Positions 26,412 through 35,167 are shown, counted from the stretch's first letter. The stretch is DNA of 42,441 nt from Hydrococcus sp. Prado102 (GCA_025454425.1 JALOOL010000011.1:1-42441); one strand, 5' to 3'. Program-made: numbers and translations. Notes: a model not told the origin generated them from the sequence alone.

Positions 26412-26592
26412 CCTCAAGTAACCAACGACGAACTCGTCCAAATCTACCAAAACTTACTACCCTCAGTAACCTCTCCCCATCCTCTCTCTGCGCCTCTGCG
26501 TGACGGCAGTTTCTCCTCGACGGAAACCGCCAAGACCGAACTGCCTCCTCTGCGTGAGATAAAACAAACCCAATAATAAGGAGTCACAACAC
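26294..26592. repeat. imperfect tandem duplication across the GT4/GT2 junction
   Basis: About 80 bases starting CAACGACGAACTCG at 26294 recur at 26423, a period of 129 bases, with a single mismatch. What follows each copy also matches: an ATG close before CCTCAAGTAACC occurs at 26406 and, as the real GT2 start, at 26593. The first copy has therefore kept a scar of the GT2 start fused to the GT4 end. The 181-base gap between the genes is explained by this. Confidence 0.8.
26504..26557. repeat. 54-base inverted-repeat insertion with 11-base direct repeats
   Basis: Only the second copy of the duplication contains these 54 bases. They carry GGCAGTT at 26505-26511 and AACTGCC at 26539-26545 and end with a duplicate of CCTCTGCGTGA, which also precedes the insertion at 26493-26503. 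The pattern is that of a small mobile repeat with target duplication, or a slipped copy. Confidence 0.6.
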
Positions 26593-27648
26593 ATGAACAC
26601 TCAAAAACCTCAAGTAACCATCGTCGTCGTTCCCCGCGAACGTTTTAGCTGCACCCAAGAATCCTTAGAAAGCATCTACGACTACACCGATTATCCCTTC
26701 AAACTAGTCTACGTCGATGGCAATTCACCAACAAAAGTGCGCCAATACCTCGAAAATATGGCGCAAGAAAAGGATTTTAAAATAGTAAGAAAAGATTACT
26801 ACCTCTCACCCAACCACGCTCGCAATATCGGTTTAGATTACGTTGATACTAAATATGTCGTCTTCTTCGATAACGATGTTGTCGTAACGTCAGGATGGTT
26901 AGAAGCATTAGTCAATTGTGCTGAAGAAACCAATGCTGCTGTCGTTGGCCCCTTGATGTGCGAAAAACTACCCTTACACCAACGCATTCACTTTGCGGGG
27001 GGAGAATCCCACATCGTCACCGATATCAATGGTAAAAGACATATGCGCGAGAAAATGTATCGCCAAGGTCAACAAGTTTCCGAAGTTTACGACCAATTGC
27101 AACGAACCGAAACCGAACTAACCGAGTTTCACTTAATGCTAGTTCGTAAAGATATCTTCGATCGCGTTGGTAAATTCGACGAAGGATTTCTCAACACCAA
27201 AGAACATTTAGATTTTTGTATGCTAGTAACTGAAATTGGTGAAAAAATCTACTTTGAACCTGCTAGTATTTCAACTTATGTTCCTGGCCCTCCTTTAGAC
27301 CAAACGGATATGCACTTCTTTATGTTGCGATGGAGTGATGCTTGGACGATGGCAAGTCTCGATCGCATGAGAGAAAAATGGAATTTAACTGAAGATGGCT
27401 ACTTCAAAAACAAATACAAAAAGTTAGGTTGGCGGCGCAAAAATACCATTGTCAAACCGATTGCTAAAAGTCTCAGCAAACGATTTAATTTAGACTACCA
27501 ATCCTTAAAAGAACGTCTCTTTTCTTGGGAAAAAGTGCTAAATCGCTATCTATGCGATCGCTATGCACGAAAACATCTTCACCCCCAGCAAAACCTGACA
27601 TTAAACCCGTCTAAAGTGTCAATTTCTGAGAAATTATCTAGAGTTTAA
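26593..27648 (+). CDS. glycosyltransferase family 2 protein
   Basis: A 351-residue GT-A enzyme. The N-terminal fold reads VTIVVVPRERFSCTQESLESI and the metal-binding DxD is FFDNDV (Asp93-Asp95). NHARNIGLDY (74-83) and a GxFDEGFLNTKEHLDFC segment (near 192-208) are the usual GT2 landmarks. The C-terminal 100 residues are basic and helical with no membrane span. A ribosome-binding site AAGGAG lies about 10 bases before the ATG. It is the last gene of the glycan cluster, followed by a terminator-like hairpin. Confidence 0.92.
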   Translation: MNTQKPQVTIVVVPRERFSCTQESLESIYDYTDYPFKLVYVDGNSPTKVRQYLENMAQEKDFKIVRKDYYLSPNHARNIGLDYVDTKYVVFFDNDVVVTSGWLEALVNCAEETNAAVVGPLMCEKLPLHQRIHFAGGESHIVTDINGKRHMREKMYRQGQQVSEVYDQLQRTETELTEFHLMLVRKDIFDRVGKFDEGFLNTKEHLDFCMLVTEIGEKIYFEPASISTYVPGPPLDQTDMHFFMLRWSDAWTMASLDRMREKWNLTEDGYFKNKYKKLGWRRKNTIVKPIAKSLSKRFNLDYQSLKERLFSWEKVLNRYLCDRYARKHLHPQQNLTLNPSKVSISEKLSRV

Positions 27649-27671
27649 AATTGACTAAAAGGCTAAACAAT

Positions 27672-27693
27672 AAGGGACATGAATTTGTCCCTT
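27672..27693 (+). terminator. hairpin ending the glycan cluster
   Basis: AAGGGACA pairs perfectly with TGTCCCTT across a 6-base loop, 24 bases after the GT2 stop codon. The following T-run is weak (GTTTCGT), so termination may be partial. Confidence 0.5.
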
Positions 27694-27812
27694 GTTTCGT
27701 ACCTACTAATTCAAACTCTCTATGAATACGCACTTAAAAGATGATAATACCAACCGTCCGCACTGGCGCCCCAACCTACTGAATCGCGATCGCGCTATTA
27801 TTTTTGAACCGT

Positions 27813-28673
27813 CTAAATCTTAGTGCGATCGGTTAAAATTTCGTATCCAGTTTCGGTTACTAATACGGTATGCTCGTATTGAGCCGATAGACTATTATCG
27901 ACAGTAACAACCGTCCAGCGATCGCGTAAGGTGCGAGTATGTTTCGATCCTTCATTTAAAATCGGTTCGATCGCTAAAGTCATCCCCGCTTTTAACTTAA
28001 CATTAGGTAACTGATTCGTCCGAAAATTAAACACTGAAGGCTCTTCATGAAGGTTTCTTCCCACTCCATGACCGACGAAATCCTCTACGACGCTAAAGCC
28101 ATTTTTTTTCACGCTATCTTCAATCGCACCTGCAATATCTAATAAATAATTTCCCGCTTTAACTTGTTCGATTCCTTTATATAATGCCTCTTCAGCAGCA
28201 CGCATTAATTTAGTTGCTTTGGGGGAAACTTTACCAACGGCGATGGTAATGCAAGAATCGCCATGATAGCCTTGATAATAAGCCCCCGTATCGACTTTGA
28301 GAACATCTCCTCCCCGAATTACTTTTTTAGGATTGGGAATGCCGTGGACGACTTCATGATTGATGGATGCACAGATGGAACCAGGGAAGCCATAATATCC
28401 TTTAAAACTTGGAGTAGCACCCATCTCTCGGATGCGTTTTTCGGCATACGCATCTAAATCTGCCGTCGTCATTCCAGGTTTGACTAGTTCCGAGATTTCT
28501 TTGAGGACTGTGGCGACAATCTTGGCAGATGTACGCATGATTTCGATTTCTGGAGGCGACTTAATTTCTGGGGTGCGCTTGCTTTTCTTGGGACGCGGTA
28601 AACCAGTTGTTTGTTGTTTGGGTTGCGAATCTGAAGAGTTCTTGGGAGTGAAGATGTTTGTGAGGATATTCAT
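27813..28673 (-). CDS. map: type I methionine aminopeptidase
   Basis: Removes the initiator methionine from nascent proteins. The five metal ligands of the pita-bread fold are present: Asp128, Asp139, His202, Glu236 and Glu267, and the HEVVHG loop (106-111) is intact. The 286-residue protein has an N-terminal extension of about 40 residues rich in Lys, Pro and Ser and without zinc-finger cysteines, longer than the E. coli enzyme. Cyanobacteria usually carry several map genes, and this extension marks one of the paralogues. The gene is transcribed alone. Confidence 0.95.
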   Translation of the reverse strand: MNILTNIFTPKNSSDSQPKQQTTGLPRPKKSKRTPEIKSPPEIEIMRTSAKIVATVLKEISELVKPGMTTADLDAYAEKRIREMGATPSFKGYYGFPGSICASINHEVVHGIPNPKKVIRGGDVLKVDTGAYYQGYHGDSCITIAVGKVSPKATKLMRAAEEALYKGIEQVKAGNYLLDIAGAIEDSVKKNGFSVVEDFVGHGVGRNLHEEPSVFNFRTNQLPNVKLKAGMTLAIEPILNEGSKHTRTLRDRWTVVTVDNSLSAQYEHTVLVTETGYEILTDRTKI

Positions 28674-28778
28674 TAAATTTAAATTAATAAGTGCGATCGC
28701 GATTGAATTTCTATCTTAGACTAACGCAAACGGGAGCGAATCATCTGGCATCTATTTTTTACCTTTAATCTTGTTCGA

Positions 28779-29864
28779 TTAAGCAGGATGATAATAAAAA
28801 GCGACTCCTAAAATAATATAAGTCGATAAAAGCAAGATCCCATCCAACCAGTTAGAACGTCCGCTAAAGCTAATCAGATTTGATACTGTAACGGCAATGG
28901 CTAAAGCAATAACTTCAAAAGGATTAAAATTGAGATCCATATTTTGACCCATAAGCTGACCGACTAATACCAGACACGGCGCAACGAATAAAGAAATTAA
29001 CAAACTATCTCCCATCGCCACAGAAACCGTTAGATCCATCTTATTTTTAAGCGCCAGACGGATTACGGTCACCATTCCTGGAATATCGCTAATCAGTGGA
29101 AGCAGTATTACCCCTGTAAATAAAGGAGTCAATCCCAACCCTTTTGTAGAAACATCGACGACATCGACAAATAGCTCGGATTCAAATGCCACTGCGATCG
29201 TCGATACTAATAAAACGGGAAGCCATAATTTGAGATAAGACCATTTAGACTCTTTACTATCGAATAACTCGTTATCCTCATCTGCAATACCAACGTCATA
29301 GAGATAGCTGTGAGTCTTCAAGGAAAACAAAAGAGTTAAACCGTAGACCATTGTTAATACTGAGGCTACGATAATCGAAAGATTAGTAATCGCTAAAGCA
29401 TCGACAACATTTGAGGTATAGATTACCATTGTAGGCAGCGCGATCGCGCAAGCAGCTAACATCATCGAAGTTCCATTGACTCGTGCTAGCATCGGTTGAA
29501 ATTCTAATTCTTTATAGCGAATTCCGCCAGATAGCATTCCCGCACCCAAAAACAGCAGCAAGTCGCTGAGAATACTTCCTGTAATACTTGCTTTGACGAT
29601 ATCGACCAATCCCTCTCTCAACGCGACCAGGGTAATAATCAATACGGTTGCATTGCCAAAGACAGCATTAACTAAACCGCCAAGAGAAGGCCCGGTGACA
29701 ATAGCAACCTTTTCCGTAGCCGTGCTTAACCAAAGCGATAAAGGTATAATGGCGATCGCCGAGCTAATAAATACTGCTAATTCGCCCCAATCGTACCATT
29801 TAGCAATAAATGAAATGGGAATGAAAATTAACAGCACAAAAGAAATAATATTAGTTATTTTCAT
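28779..29864 (-). CDS. CAX-family cation/proton exchanger-like protein with altered alpha-repeats
   Basis: A 361-residue membrane protein with about 11 helices and the overall CAX layout: GGLVNAVFGNAT and GSILSDLLLFLG in the first half, TGVILLPLI and LKNKMDLTVSVAMG in the second. In normal CAX proteins, the transport glutamates lie in GNATEL and GNAAEH. Here the first reads GNATVL (position 74 is Val) and the second reads SDIPGM (position 263 is Gly). The later GSxxQI motif reads GDSLLI. The cation site should therefore be lost or rebuilt. The reading frame is undamaged, so it is not a simple pseudogene. Monocistronic. Confidence 0.85.
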   Translation of the reverse strand: MKITNIISFVLLIFIPISFIAKWYDWGELAVFISSAIAIIPLSLWLSTATEKVAIVTGPSLGGLVNAVFGNATVLIITLVALREGLVDIVKASITGSILSDLLLFLGAGMLSGGIRYKELEFQPMLARVNGTSMMLAACAIALPTMVIYTSNVVDALAITNLSIIVASVLTMVYGLTLLFSLKTHSYLYDVGIADEDNELFDSKESKWSYLKLWLPVLLVSTIAVAFESELFVDVVDVSTKGLGLTPLFTGVILLPLISDIPGMVTVIRLALKNKMDLTVSVAMGDSLLISLFVAPCLVLVGQLMGQNMDLNFNPFEVIALAIAVTVSNLISFSGRSNWLDGILLLSTYIILGVAFYYHPA

Positions 29865-30083
29865 AATTTAGGCACGAAACTGCCCGTCCTTGCTACAGTG
29901 ATGGATATCATCATTGTTAACGATCTGACAACTAATAGATAGTTTCTTCTATCCACAGATAGGAAAAGCGATCGGATTTAAGAAAAATTTTTAAAGAAGC
30001 GTATCGCTTAGTTAAAACTCGATCGCACAGAAGATTTATATTATCGGTGTCCGACTTGGTAACTGGTCAGGAGTCACTGGTCA

Positions 30084-30866
30084 CTATTGTTGGGCGCTCA
30101 TTTGATGAATATTCCAGAACAAAGACAATCCCACCCCACCATCAACATAAATATACTGCCCCGTAACAAAGCCGCTCTCTGGCGAACACAGAAAAGCTAC
30201 TAATGGCGCAACATCTTCAACCTGTCCCCAACGACCCATTGGCGTTGCTTTAGGTGGCATTTGCTCGATGTAGGGAAGCGTTTTTATCAACTCGTTCCAT
30301 TCTTGCGTTTTGATATAACCTGGTGCGACGACGTTGACGGTGATTCCTCGCGGAGCAATTGCTAAAGCGTAGTGCTTGGCAAGGATTTCCATTGCTCCTT
30401 TTGCTGGCGCTAACATTGCATAAATTTTACTGGGATGGTGAACGCCGTGAGATGAAATAACCACTACCCGACCCTCGCCATCTGCCATGCAAGGCAATGC
30501 TTTCTCCATACATCTGAGAAATGATTTCGGATAAAGTTGCTGTGCTTCCTCGTATTGCTCTAAAGTAAATTCGCTAGGAAGTTTCGCAAAGATTCCATAT
30601 CCGGCCAAACAAACCATTGCGCTTAATTGGCTGTTAAAATCTTCTTCGATCGCCTTAAACAAAGCATCGACTGTTTCGGGTTGTTTAATATCGCCAGCTA
30701 CCGTAACAACTTTAATATTTGCCTTTTCTAATTCGTTTTTGGCGGCTTGTGCCGATTCGCGATCGCGATTATATCCCAAAACAAGATTAAATCCTTTAGC
30801 TGCCAATTCGCGAGCAATGGCCAGTCCAATACCGCGAGTTCCTCCAGTTATTAATGCAACTTTCAT
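30084..30866 (-). CDS. short-chain dehydrogenase/reductase with Y-x6-K active site
   Basis: A 260-residue SDR. The NAD(P)-binding motif TGGTRGIG (7-14), the catalytic-serine region ISSHG (137-141) and APGYIKT are normal. The usual YxxxK is absent: position Lys156 minus 4 is Leu. Instead Tyr149-x6-Lys156 (YAMLAPAK) is found, the spacing of FabI/FabL-type enoyl-ACP reductases. NNAG also reads CLAG. It lies 33 bases after a SnoaL-like gene on the same strand and probably forms an operon with it. It could be an enoyl reductase of a specialised pathway rather than a ketoreductase. Confidence 0.88.
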   Translation of the reverse strand: MKVALITGGTRGIGLAIARELAAKGFNLVLGYNRDRESAQAAKNELEKANIKVVTVAGDIKQPETVDALFKAIEEDFNSQLSAMVCLAGYGIFAKLPSEFTLEQYEEAQQLYPKSFLRCMEKALPCMADGEGRVVVISSHGVHHPSKIYAMLAPAKGAMEILAKHYALAIAPRGITVNVVAPGYIKTQEWNELIKTLPYIEQMPPKATPMGRWGQVEDVAPLVAFLCSPESGFVTGQYIYVDGGVGLSLFWNIHQMSAQQ

Positions 30867-30899
30867 AATTTTGACCCACGAATTCGTAATTTTGTTGAG

Positions 30900-31295
30900 C
30901 TAATTCGATTTGCCATCGCTGCCCAAATATTCGCGATAGCTAGAAATTTTGTCGTCGCGAACGTCGAAGGAAACAGCAACTCGATTTTTATACAATTCTC
31001 CCCACATTATTCCCTCGTCACGAAACTCAAAAACCACCGTAGTTTCGTTGCTGGTGATGCGATCTAAAGTAATAGAAAGCCCTTTAGGGTAAGCTTCGTT
31101 GAAGTAATCGAAAAATTCTTTTGCCCGTTCTTTTCCAACATTTAAACCGTGAAATTGTCCGATAGGAAACCATAAGGTAAAATCGTCACTCAGCATCTCT
31201 AAAAAAGGCTGCCATTTCCCCGTAGCTAAACCATTTTTAAAGCATTCAAAGGCTTTTTGGGCAACTTCCATCGTCTTCTGGCGGTTCTCTTCCAT
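30900..31295 (-). CDS. SnoaL/NTF2-like protein
   Basis: A 131-residue protein with the NTF2-like fold pattern: MEVAQKAFECFKNGLATGKW, LSDDFTLWFPIGQFHG, GKERAKEFFDYFNEAYP and a C-terminal strand DDKISSYREYLG. A strong ribosome-binding site AAGGAGG precedes the ATG by 9 bases. The SDR gene follows 33 bases downstream, which suggests joint action on one small substrate. It may be an isomerase, cyclase or dehydratase. No certain catalytic residue could be assigned. Confidence 0.85.
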   Translation of the reverse strand: MEENRQKTMEVAQKAFECFKNGLATGKWQPFLEMLSDDFTLWFPIGQFHGLNVGKERAKEFFDYFNEAYPKGLSITLDRITSNETTVVFEFRDEGIMWGELYKNRVAVSFDVRDDKISSYREYLGSDGKSN

Positions 31296-31554
31296 TGCTG
31301 ATACCTCCTTAACAGGAAATTTCGTACTAAATAAATCCTATGTCGGCATAACGAATAAAGATTAAATCTTTAAACTTTTTTGTTACGAAACTTGTTCGCA
31401 GCATCTGACTTCAATTAACTTGACTCCTTTCCCTGGTTCGTCTGTTGCGATCGCTTGTTTATAACAAGTTGTTTTTTAAAATCTCACGCTCCAGGCGCAG
31501 AGGAGAAAAAGAGAGTTCTTTCCTAATATCCCAGTCACCATTCACCAATCCCTT

Positions 31555-33468
31555 TTAATTTTCTCGTTCTGCGAGTTCTAACCAACGTTCGGTCGCCGTA
31601 TCTATTGCATCTATCAATTGTGCCAGACGTTCGGTAAGCTGTTGCATCTCGTTAAAGTCGCTTGGAGGTTCGTTATAGAGACTCTTCTCAAGTTCTTCTT
31701 TTTGCGCCTCCATTTCGGGAATTTGAGTTTCGAGCGTTTCGTATTCGCGCTTTTCTTTGAATGAAAGCTTGTTCGATTTGGAATTAGTAGAAGTTTTAGG
31801 TTTGTTTGTTGTTTTATTGGATGCTGGTTTGGTACTTTGTAAGTTCGCTTGTGCTTCGTCTTGTGCCTTTTTGTAATCTAAATACGTAGAGTAGTTACCT
31901 TCATATTGGCGCAACGTCCCCCCAGGTTCAAAAGCAAAAATTCTGTCAACGACGCGATCGAGAAAATAGCGATCGTGCGAAACTACGATCGCGCATCCAT
32001 TAAAATCTTCTAAATACTCTTCAAGAACCCCCAATGTTTGTACGTCGAGATCGTTAGTTGGTTCGTCCAAAATTAACACGTTTGGCGCACTCATCAACAC
32101 CCGCAATAAAAATAACCGCCGTTTTTCTCCGCCGGAGAGTTTATGAATGGGTGCATATTGTTGGTTGGGAGGAAATAAAAATCTCTCCAACATCTGAGAG
32201 GCTGAAATCACGCTTCCATCTGCTAGTTTGACTAATTCTGCGACGCTTTTGAGATATTCGATGACTCGTTGGTTTTCGTTGAGATTGACATCTTCTGAGT
32301 GTTGGTCAAAATAACCAATATGAATCGTAGAACCGATTTCTATGCTTCCTGAATCGGGTTGTACTCGTCCGGTAATAATATCCATTAAGGTAGATTTACC
32401 AGCCCCATTACTGCCAATAATACCGATGCGATCTTCTGGGTTGAATATGTATGTAAAATCTTTAATTAGAGTGCGTCCATCGTATGACTTACAAATACTG
32501 TTCGCTTCGATAACTTTCTTGCCAATGCGACGACCTGCGGTTGCAATCTCGACTTTTCCTTGCGCTTGCTTGAATTCCTGCGCCTGCATATCTCGAATGC
32601 GATCGATTCTAGCTTTTTGCTTGGTGCTTCTGGCTTTTGGCCCGCGCTTGAGCCATTCTAACTCTCTGCGCAATACGCCAGCGTGTTTGCGCTGAGAGCT
32701 TGCTTCTGAGTCTTCTGCTAAGGCTTTTTTTTCCAGGTAATAAGAATAATTGCCAGAATAGGAATAGAGTTCGCCGCGATCGATTTCTAGGATGCGATTG
32801 GTAACGCGGTCTAAGAAATAGCGATCGTGCGTAATTAACAATAATGCGCCGCGATAGCGATTTAAATAACTCTGCAACCATTCCACCGATAGCGCATCTA
32901 AATGGTTGGTCGGTTCGTCCATCAACAATACATCGGGTTGAGATAACAACGCGGTTGCAAGGGCAATTCGCTTGCGATAGCCACCCGATAGATTGCCAAT
33001 CTTAGCCTCAAAATCGTGGATTCCTAACTGACTTAAGATGATTTTGGCATTGGTTTCTACTTCCCATGCTCCCAATGCTTCGATTTGTTGCGATACACTT
33101 GACAAACGCGCCATCATTTTATCGCGATCGCCTTGTCCGCGTTCTAGCTTATCTGATAGTTCCTCATATTCGCGCACCAGCGCCATCTGTTCGCCGCTAT
33201 CGGCAAATACTTGCTCTAGGACGGTGTTATCTTCGTTTAACTCTGGTTGTTGGGGTAGGTAGACAGTTTTTGCACCGCCATTGACCCAGATTTCGCCGCC
33301 GTCGATGGGTTCTATGCCAGCAATCATTTTCAGCAGCGTAGATTTGCCAGAACCATTCGTGCCGATTAATCCGACTTTATCGCCTTCATCCAAGCTAAAA
33401 CTGGCATTTTTGAGGATTTCTTTGATGCCAAAATCTTTTTTGAGCGATCGCAGCGTAAAAAGTGTCAT
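31555..33468 (-). CDS. ABC-F family ATPase
   Basis: A 637-residue soluble protein with two ABC domains and no membrane region, so it acts on ribosomes rather than as a transporter. The first Walker A is GTNGSGKST (36-44), the second GSNGAGKST (near 349), and both signature LSGG motifs (NLSGGYRKRIAL, KLSGGEKRRLFL) are present. The basic linker between domains (about 240-310) is the ribosome-contacting arm. The C-terminal coiled coil (about 570-635) places it in the Uup subgroup, which also binds DNA. It is not next to resistance genes. Confidence 0.93.
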   Translation of the reverse strand: MTLFTLRSLKKDFGIKEILKNASFSLDEGDKVGLIGTNGSGKSTLLKMIAGIEPIDGGEIWVNGGAKTVYLPQQPELNEDNTVLEQVFADSGEQMALVREYEELSDKLERGQGDRDKMMARLSSVSQQIEALGAWEVETNAKIILSQLGIHDFEAKIGNLSGGYRKRIALATALLSQPDVLLMDEPTNHLDALSVEWLQSYLNRYRGALLLITHDRYFLDRVTNRILEIDRGELYSYSGNYSYYLEKKALAEDSEASSQRKHAGVLRRELEWLKRGPKARSTKQKARIDRIRDMQAQEFKQAQGKVEIATAGRRIGKKVIEANSICKSYDGRTLIKDFTYIFNPEDRIGIIGSNGAGKSTLMDIITGRVQPDSGSIEIGSTIHIGYFDQHSEDVNLNENQRVIEYLKSVAELVKLADGSVISASQMLERFLFPPNQQYAPIHKLSGGEKRRLFLLRVLMSAPNVLILDEPTNDLDVQTLGVLEEYLEDFNGCAIVVSHDRYFLDRVVDRIFAFEPGGTLRQYEGNYSTYLDYKKAQDEAQANLQSTKPASNKTTNKPKTSTNSKSNKLSFKEKREYETLETQIPEMEAQKEELEKSLYNEPPSDFNEMQQLTERLAQLIDAIDTATERWLELAEREN

Positions 33469-33565
33469 TGGATTCTACAGTAGTCGCCAACTATCTAGTT
33501 TAACGCTGCTTCACAATAGTTTTCGCCTTTCAAATTCGCGATCGCCTTTTAGAGCGATCGACCAT

Positions 33566-33988
33566 TTACGGTAACTTATAACTACCAACTCGCACGTTGT
33601 AATTTCCTTGGCGCGGGTCGCGAGTAAAAATAAACGCGCCTTCCTGCTTTTCATTAGCTGAGAGAAAATCGATTTGCTGTTCGCCAGTTTCTACGACTTG
33701 TCCATTTTGTTCGATTTCGCTAATAACTTGCACGGATTCAGCCGTTTCTCCACCTAAATTCTCCACAGTAAATGGCACGTAAAATTGTCCTTGCACCTCT
33801 CGAATTTCAGTAGTCCCAGTAACTTGTAAAATAGGAGGTTCGTCGCTTTGAGTCATCCAACTATGCAAAACCAGTCCGACAATTAAAGCTACAACTGCTA
33901 AGGAAAGCAAAAAAGTTACCCATTCAGCTAAAGTAGTGCGCTGACGCTGATTTTTTTCAGATTTTTGATGAGAAAGTGTTTGTTTCAT
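33566..33988 (-). CDS. TIGR02588-family protein
   Basis: I chose the ATG at 33988 (140 residues), which overlaps the upstream gene's TGA as ATGA. The longer frame from 34099 only reads antisense-like sequence inside that gene. One N-terminal membrane helix (about 22-44, EWVTFLLSLAVVALIVGLVLHSW) anchors a beta-rich outer domain (FYVPFTVENLGGETAESVQV) that resembles an immunoglobulin-like fold. The family always accompanies TIGR02587, as here, and has no known function. Confidence 0.85.
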   Translation of the reverse strand: MKQTLSHQKSEKNQRQRTTLAEWVTFLLSLAVVALIVGLVLHSWMTQSDEPPILQVTGTTEIREVQGQFYVPFTVENLGGETAESVQVISEIEQNGQVVETGEQQIDFLSANEKQEGAFIFTRDPRQGNYNVRVGSYKLP

Positions 33989-34884
33989 ACTGCTAATCGT
34001 CCTGCTGCGCCACCGATGGTTGCAGGAAATCCAAGTAAAATAGTCTGACTCAACCACAACGTCCAGGGGTCGGTAAAATCGAGGCGATGAAAAAACCAAA
34101 GCATCGCGGCAGCAGATACAAGCGAGACAAAATAGGATAATATGGTTTCTTCAAAAGGACGCTGGAACAGTCCTTGATGTTGGATGCGTGCCTCTTGCGT
34201 AGTAAAGCCAGCAGCGAATACAATTCCATAAGAAATAACGAGCGAAGCAGCCACAACGCCCAATAACCAAGGCGCTGTAACCGCAGCAGAAAGCATGGGA
34301 ACTTCATCAGTCGGTGCGATATTAAAGGCAATAAACATTGCTCCGATTAAAGTAGCGCCAATATCGCTTAGAAGATGATTGCGAGTTGATTTTTTCTTGG
34401 GTTGTTTTTGGTTATTAGAGTCATGGGAATTTTGTCCGTTTTTTCCATTGGTTCCGCTCATAATCGATCGCGCTAGTGCTACTCCAATAGCAAACGGTAC
34501 TGCCTCGAAAATAATTTTCCCTAAAGATTCTTTTAAAGATGTTTCTAAAGTGATTTCGCGCAATAAAATTAAAATTAAAGTCGTACAAATCAAACTAATC
34601 GCCAGTGCTTCAATGCTATCCCTTGCTGCTCTACTCGAATCATCGGGATTCATTTGGCGAAAGCCATCGGTACGATTGAGTAAAAAAACGATTATATAAG
34701 TTGTTGCTAATACTGCTAACATCAATGGCGGTTCGGTATAAGAACCAATCCACCAAACTTCCATTGTATATATCAAAGGAATTCCAAATAAAAAACCACC
34801 CGATGCTCCTCGAATCAAGTCATAGACTTCATTCCTCCAGGCGCTTCGAGTAGGATTGAGATGAGTGCTGTTTTTGTCATTCAT
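33985..34884 (-). CDS. TIGR02587-family integral membrane protein
   Basis: A 299-residue polytopic membrane protein with about seven or eight predicted helices. The conserved start (NEVYDLIRGASGGFLFGIPLIYTMEVWW) is typical of the family, which has no assigned function. A polar loop of Asn, Lys and Gln (about 145-168) lies in the middle. Its start codon shares one base with the stop of the NblA-like gene upstream (TAATG) and its stop overlaps the TIGR02588 start, so three products are translationally coupled. Confidence 0.88.
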   Translation of the reverse strand: MNDKNSTHLNPTRSAWRNEVYDLIRGASGGFLFGIPLIYTMEVWWIGSYTEPPLMLAVLATTYIIVFLLNRTDGFRQMNPDDSSRAARDSIEALAISLICTTLILILLREITLETSLKESLGKIIFEAVPFAIGVALARSIMSGTNGKNGQNSHDSNNQKQPKKKSTRNHLLSDIGATLIGAMFIAFNIAPTDEVPMLSAAVTAPWLLGVVAASLVISYGIVFAAGFTTQEARIQHQGLFQRPFEETILSYFVSLVSAAAMLWFFHRLDFTDPWTLWLSQTILLGFPATIGGAAGRLAV

Positions 34885-35066
34885 TACAGCGCAAACATTC
34901 CTTTCTTCATCATATTTTTGATAGCATTATCTTTAAGCATGAGTAATTTAGAAGTTTGAATCAGCATATCTTGCATTTGTTCGCGACTCATATTTTGTGC
35001 TGATTCTTGAATCAGTCGCATTTGAAATTCTTGTTCTAGGCTTAATTCAAAAACATCGTTTTCCAT
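34884..35066 (-). CDS. nblA: NblA-family phycobilisome degradation adaptor
   Basis: A 60-residue helical protein, the normal NblA length. ELSLEQEFQMR (7-17) and MSREQMQDMLI (26-36) match the conserved core of NblA/Ycf18, the adaptor that brings phycobiliproteins to the Clp protease during nutrient starvation. The C-terminus (MMKKGMFAL) differs from the usual HQWGL-type end, so binding of the phycobilisome may be altered. A strong AAGGAG lies 8 bases before the ATG. It is the first gene of a coupled operon with TIGR02587 and TIGR02588. Confidence 0.82.
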   Translation of the reverse strand: MENDVFELSLEQEFQMRLIQESAQNMSREQMQDMLIQTSKLLMLKDNAIKNMMKKGMFAL

Positions 35067-35167
35067 GATACAACTCCTTTAATTAGATAAAAAATAATAA
35101 GGACTCTCCTAAGCTAGGTCAGGAGAGCCTAGATCTTAAAAACATTAATCGCTCCTGAAAACATTAA

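Noticed and set aside
31450-31480. forward hairpin CTTGT-ttata-ACAAG followed by T-run
   Set aside because: It has the form of a terminator, but no forward gene precedes it within several kb and the stem is only 5 bases.
32342-33574. several forward frames opposite the ABC-F gene
   Set aside because: All are antisense shadows of a clear 637-residue ABC-F protein.
34884-35066. NblA-like gene as a chance small frame
   Set aside because: Rejected because the core motifs match NblA, the length is right, and it has a strong ribosome-binding site and coupled downstream gene.
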